DNA of 7,537 nt, taken from an uncultured Paraglaciecola sp. Lineage in GTDB: Bacteria; Pseudomonadota; Gammaproteobacteria; Enterobacterales; Alteromonadaceae. A program made the translations under genes and the position numbers. Positions 5,778-7,537 of the stretch are shown here, piece after piece (position 1 is the stretch's first letter; every line of letters starts with the position of its first letter). Location of the stretch: NCBI GenBank assembly GCA_905479025.1, contig CAJQKX010000341.1, positions 1 to 7,537 on the forward strand, written 5' to 3'. The notes under the pieces were generated by a model that saw only the letters and a program-made list of their open reading frames with translations, made no database searches and was not told the origin of the DNA.

Positions 5778-7537
5778 TTAATGGGCTTCATCCCAGTTTT
5801 CTCCAACACCTGCTTCGACGATTAGGGGAACATCAAGCTGCACAGCTTGCTCCATTAACAAAATGATTTTGTTTTTATATTCGATTAACTTATGCTCTTT
5901 TATTTCAAAAACCAGTTCGTCATGTACTTGCATAATCATACGCACATCATCAATAGGTAACGTTTCAATCCAGTCATCAACAGCTAACATAGCTTTTTTT
6001 ATGATGTCAGCTGCGGTTCCTTGCATAGGTGCATTTATCGCCGCCCGCTCTGCACTTTTTCTGCGCATGCCATTACTGGCGTTAATTTCGGGTAAGTATA
6101 AACGCCTACCATAAACTGTCGAAACATAACCTTTTTCTTTAGCAACCTGACGGGTGTCTTCCATGTAGGTTAATACTGATGGATAACGTTCAAAATACAG
6201 GTCCATATATTTTTGTGCATCAAAACGCGATATATTTAGTTGTTTGGATAAACCAAATGCTGACATACCGTAGATTAAACCAAAGTTAATAGCTTTCGCA
6301 TTTCTACGTTGTTCAATACTAACCTCTTTTAGTGGGGTATCAAATACTTCTGAAGCTGTTGCAGTATGAATATCTTGTCCAGTCGCAAAAGCATTCAGTA
6401 AGCCCTTGTCACTTGATAAATGTGCCATAATCCGCAGTTCGATTTGTGAATAATCAGCGGCAACAATTTTATAACCCTCTCTGGCTATGAATGCTTGTCT
6501 AACTCGGCGTCCTTCTTCAGTTCGAATAGGGATATTTTGTAGATTGGGTTCTGTAGATGACAATCTACCTGTTGCCGTAATTGCTTGATGATAAGATGTG
6601 TGTAACCTGCCTGTTCGAGCATTTATCATCTTTGGAAGTTTATCCGTATATGTATTTTTTAATTTACTCAACCCTCGGTATTCCATCAACAATTTCGGTA
6701 ATGGGTAATTGATGGCCAATTCCTGTAAAACCTCTTCAGCCGTTGACGGTGCGCCTTTTGGGGTTTTCTTTAGAACGGGTAAATCCATTTTTTTGTAGAG
6801 GATTTCCTGTAATTGTTTCGGTGAGCTTAAATTAAACTCTTCGCCGGCTAGTTCATGTACTTCTTTTTCTAACTCTAAAATACGCACCGCTAAGTCTTGG
6901 CTTTGTTGTGCAAGTTTTTGGCTATCTATGAGCACACCAAATTGTTCCATTTTTGCTAAAACGGGTGACAAAGGTAGCTCTATTTCTTTAAATACATCTA
7001 CTAAGTCTTTTTCTTCCCTAAGTTTTTGCCAAATAACCTTATGCAAACGTAAGGTTATATCTGCATCTTCGGCTGCATAAGGTGCTGCTTTATCCAGTGG
7101 AATTTGATTAAACGTTATTTGTTTGACACCTTTTCCAGCAATATCTTCAAAGTGAATAGTTGATTGACCGAGATATGTTTCCGACAAACTATCCATATCA
7201 TGGCGGGTGGCTACACTATTCAGCACATATGATTCAAGCATTGTATCGAATGCTATACCCTGTAAATTAATGTCGTAGTTAGCCAGCACATTTTTATCGT
7301 ATTTAAGGTGTTGTCCCACTTTTTTAATTGCAGGGTCTTCTAGAAGTGATTTAAGAGAGGCTAACACGTGGGCTCTGTCTAATTGGTCTGGTGCATCCAA
7401 ATAATCATGAGCAACAGGTAAGTAAGCCGCCTCGCCTGCTGAAATAGAAAATGATACGCCTACCAATTCTGCATCCATATAATTTAAGCTAGTCGTTTCG
7501 GTATCGAAGGCAAACAAATCAGCTGCTTTGAGTTTGT
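5778..7537 (-). CDS. polA: DNA polymerase I, exonuclease and polymerase domains (5' part outside window)
   Basis: DNA polymerase I fills gaps in repair and replaces Okazaki primers. The frame is open through the window edge ([14 protein letters not shown] before any start), so the N-terminal 5'-nuclease domain, about 345 residues, lies outside. What is visible corresponds to E. coli residues of about 345-928. Counting from the Leu codon at 7517-7515 as 1, the 3'-5' exonuclease residues are Asp5 and Glu7 (DTET; E. coli 355, 357), Asp74 (LKYD; 424), and Tyr147 and Asp151 (YAAED; 497, 501), so proofreading is intact. Polymerase motif A is DYSQIELR (355-362), the O-helix [14 protein letters not shown] (404-417) has Lys408, Phe412 and Tyr416 (758, 762, 766), and motif C is VHDELVFE (531-538). 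The C-terminus GENWDEAH matches E. coli GENWDQAH. The stop is TAA at 5780-5778; spf follows 78 nt later with no clear terminator between them. Confidence 0.98.
   Translation of the reverse strand, partial: KLKAADLFAFDTETTSLNYMDAELVGVSFSISAGEAAYLPVAHDYLDAPDQLDRAHVLASLKSLLEDPAIKKVGQHLKYDKNVLANYDINLQGIAFDTMLESYVLNSVATRHDMDSLSETYLGQSTIHFEDIAGKGVKQITFNQIPLDKAAPYAAEDADITLRLHKVIWQKLREEKDLVDVFKEIELPLSPVLAKMEQFGVLIDSQKLAQQSQDLAVRILELEKEVHELAGEEFNLSSPKQLQEILYKKMDLPVLKKTPKGAPSTAEEVLQELAINYPLPKLLMEYRGLSKLKNTYTDKLPKMINARTGRLHTSYHQAITATGRLSSTEPNLQNIPIRTEEGRRVRQAFIAREGYKIVAADYSQIELRIMAHLSSDKGLLNAFATGQDIHTATASEVFDTPLKEVSIEQRRNAKAINFGLIYGMSAFGLSKQLNISRFDAQKYMDLYFERYPSVLTYMEDTRQVAKEKGYVSTVYGRRLYLPEINASNGMRRKSAERAAINAPMQGTAADIIKKAMLAVDDWIETLPIDDVRMIMQVHDELVFEIKEHKLIEYKNKIILLMEQAVQLDVPLIVEAGVGENWDEAH

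Overview
The window is a stretch of chromosome from a low-GC gammaproteobacterium. Gene content and protein similarity to Escherichia coli fit the Alteromonadales/Vibrionales side of the class; the genus cannot be fixed from the sequence. All recognisable proteins are housekeeping. There is no mobile element, phage gene or CRISPR array. The two most informative items are small-RNA genes in the gaps between proteins.

Layout from left to right. (1) 1-1776, minus strand: glyS (5' part only) behind glyQ, the two subunits of tetrameric glycyl-tRNA synthetase, 2 nt apart in one operon. (2) 1916-2496, plus strand: tag, 3-methyladenine DNA glycosylase I, divergent from glyQ and broken by an apparent 1-nt deletion near 2349-2351. 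(3) 2504-3480, minus strand: yihI (activator of the GTPase Der) followed by a DUF2489 membrane protein, probably one operon. (4) 3481-4094: a 614-nt stretch without a protein gene. It holds the yihI leader, a 12-bp inverted repeat, and a candidate CsrB/CsrC-type regulatory RNA on the minus strand (about 3691-3963) with its own terminator and candidate promoter. (5) 4095-4718, minus strand: a secreted di-heme cytochrome c4. (6) 4922-5530, plus strand: engB (yihA/ysxC), a ribosome-assembly GTPase with a GTG start and an extended -10 promoter. (7) 5635-5699, minus strand: a short Spot 42 (spf) RNA. (8) 5778-7537, minus strand: the 3' three-quarters of DNA polymerase I (exonuclease and polymerase domains of polA).

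The order polA - spf - engB (convergent) - csr-like RNA - yihI repeats the E. coli order polA - spf - yihA - csrC - yihI, with the same relative strands, and here a cytochrome c4 gene lies between engB and the csr-like RNA. Two global carbon/virulence regulators (an Hfq-type sRNA and a CsrA-sequestering sRNA) therefore flank two ribosome-assembly GTPase genes (engB, and yihI acting on Der). The csr-like RNA is the best candidate for an undescribed element. Spot 42 is notable for being much shorter than the E. coli RNA and for lacking the SpfP reading frame.
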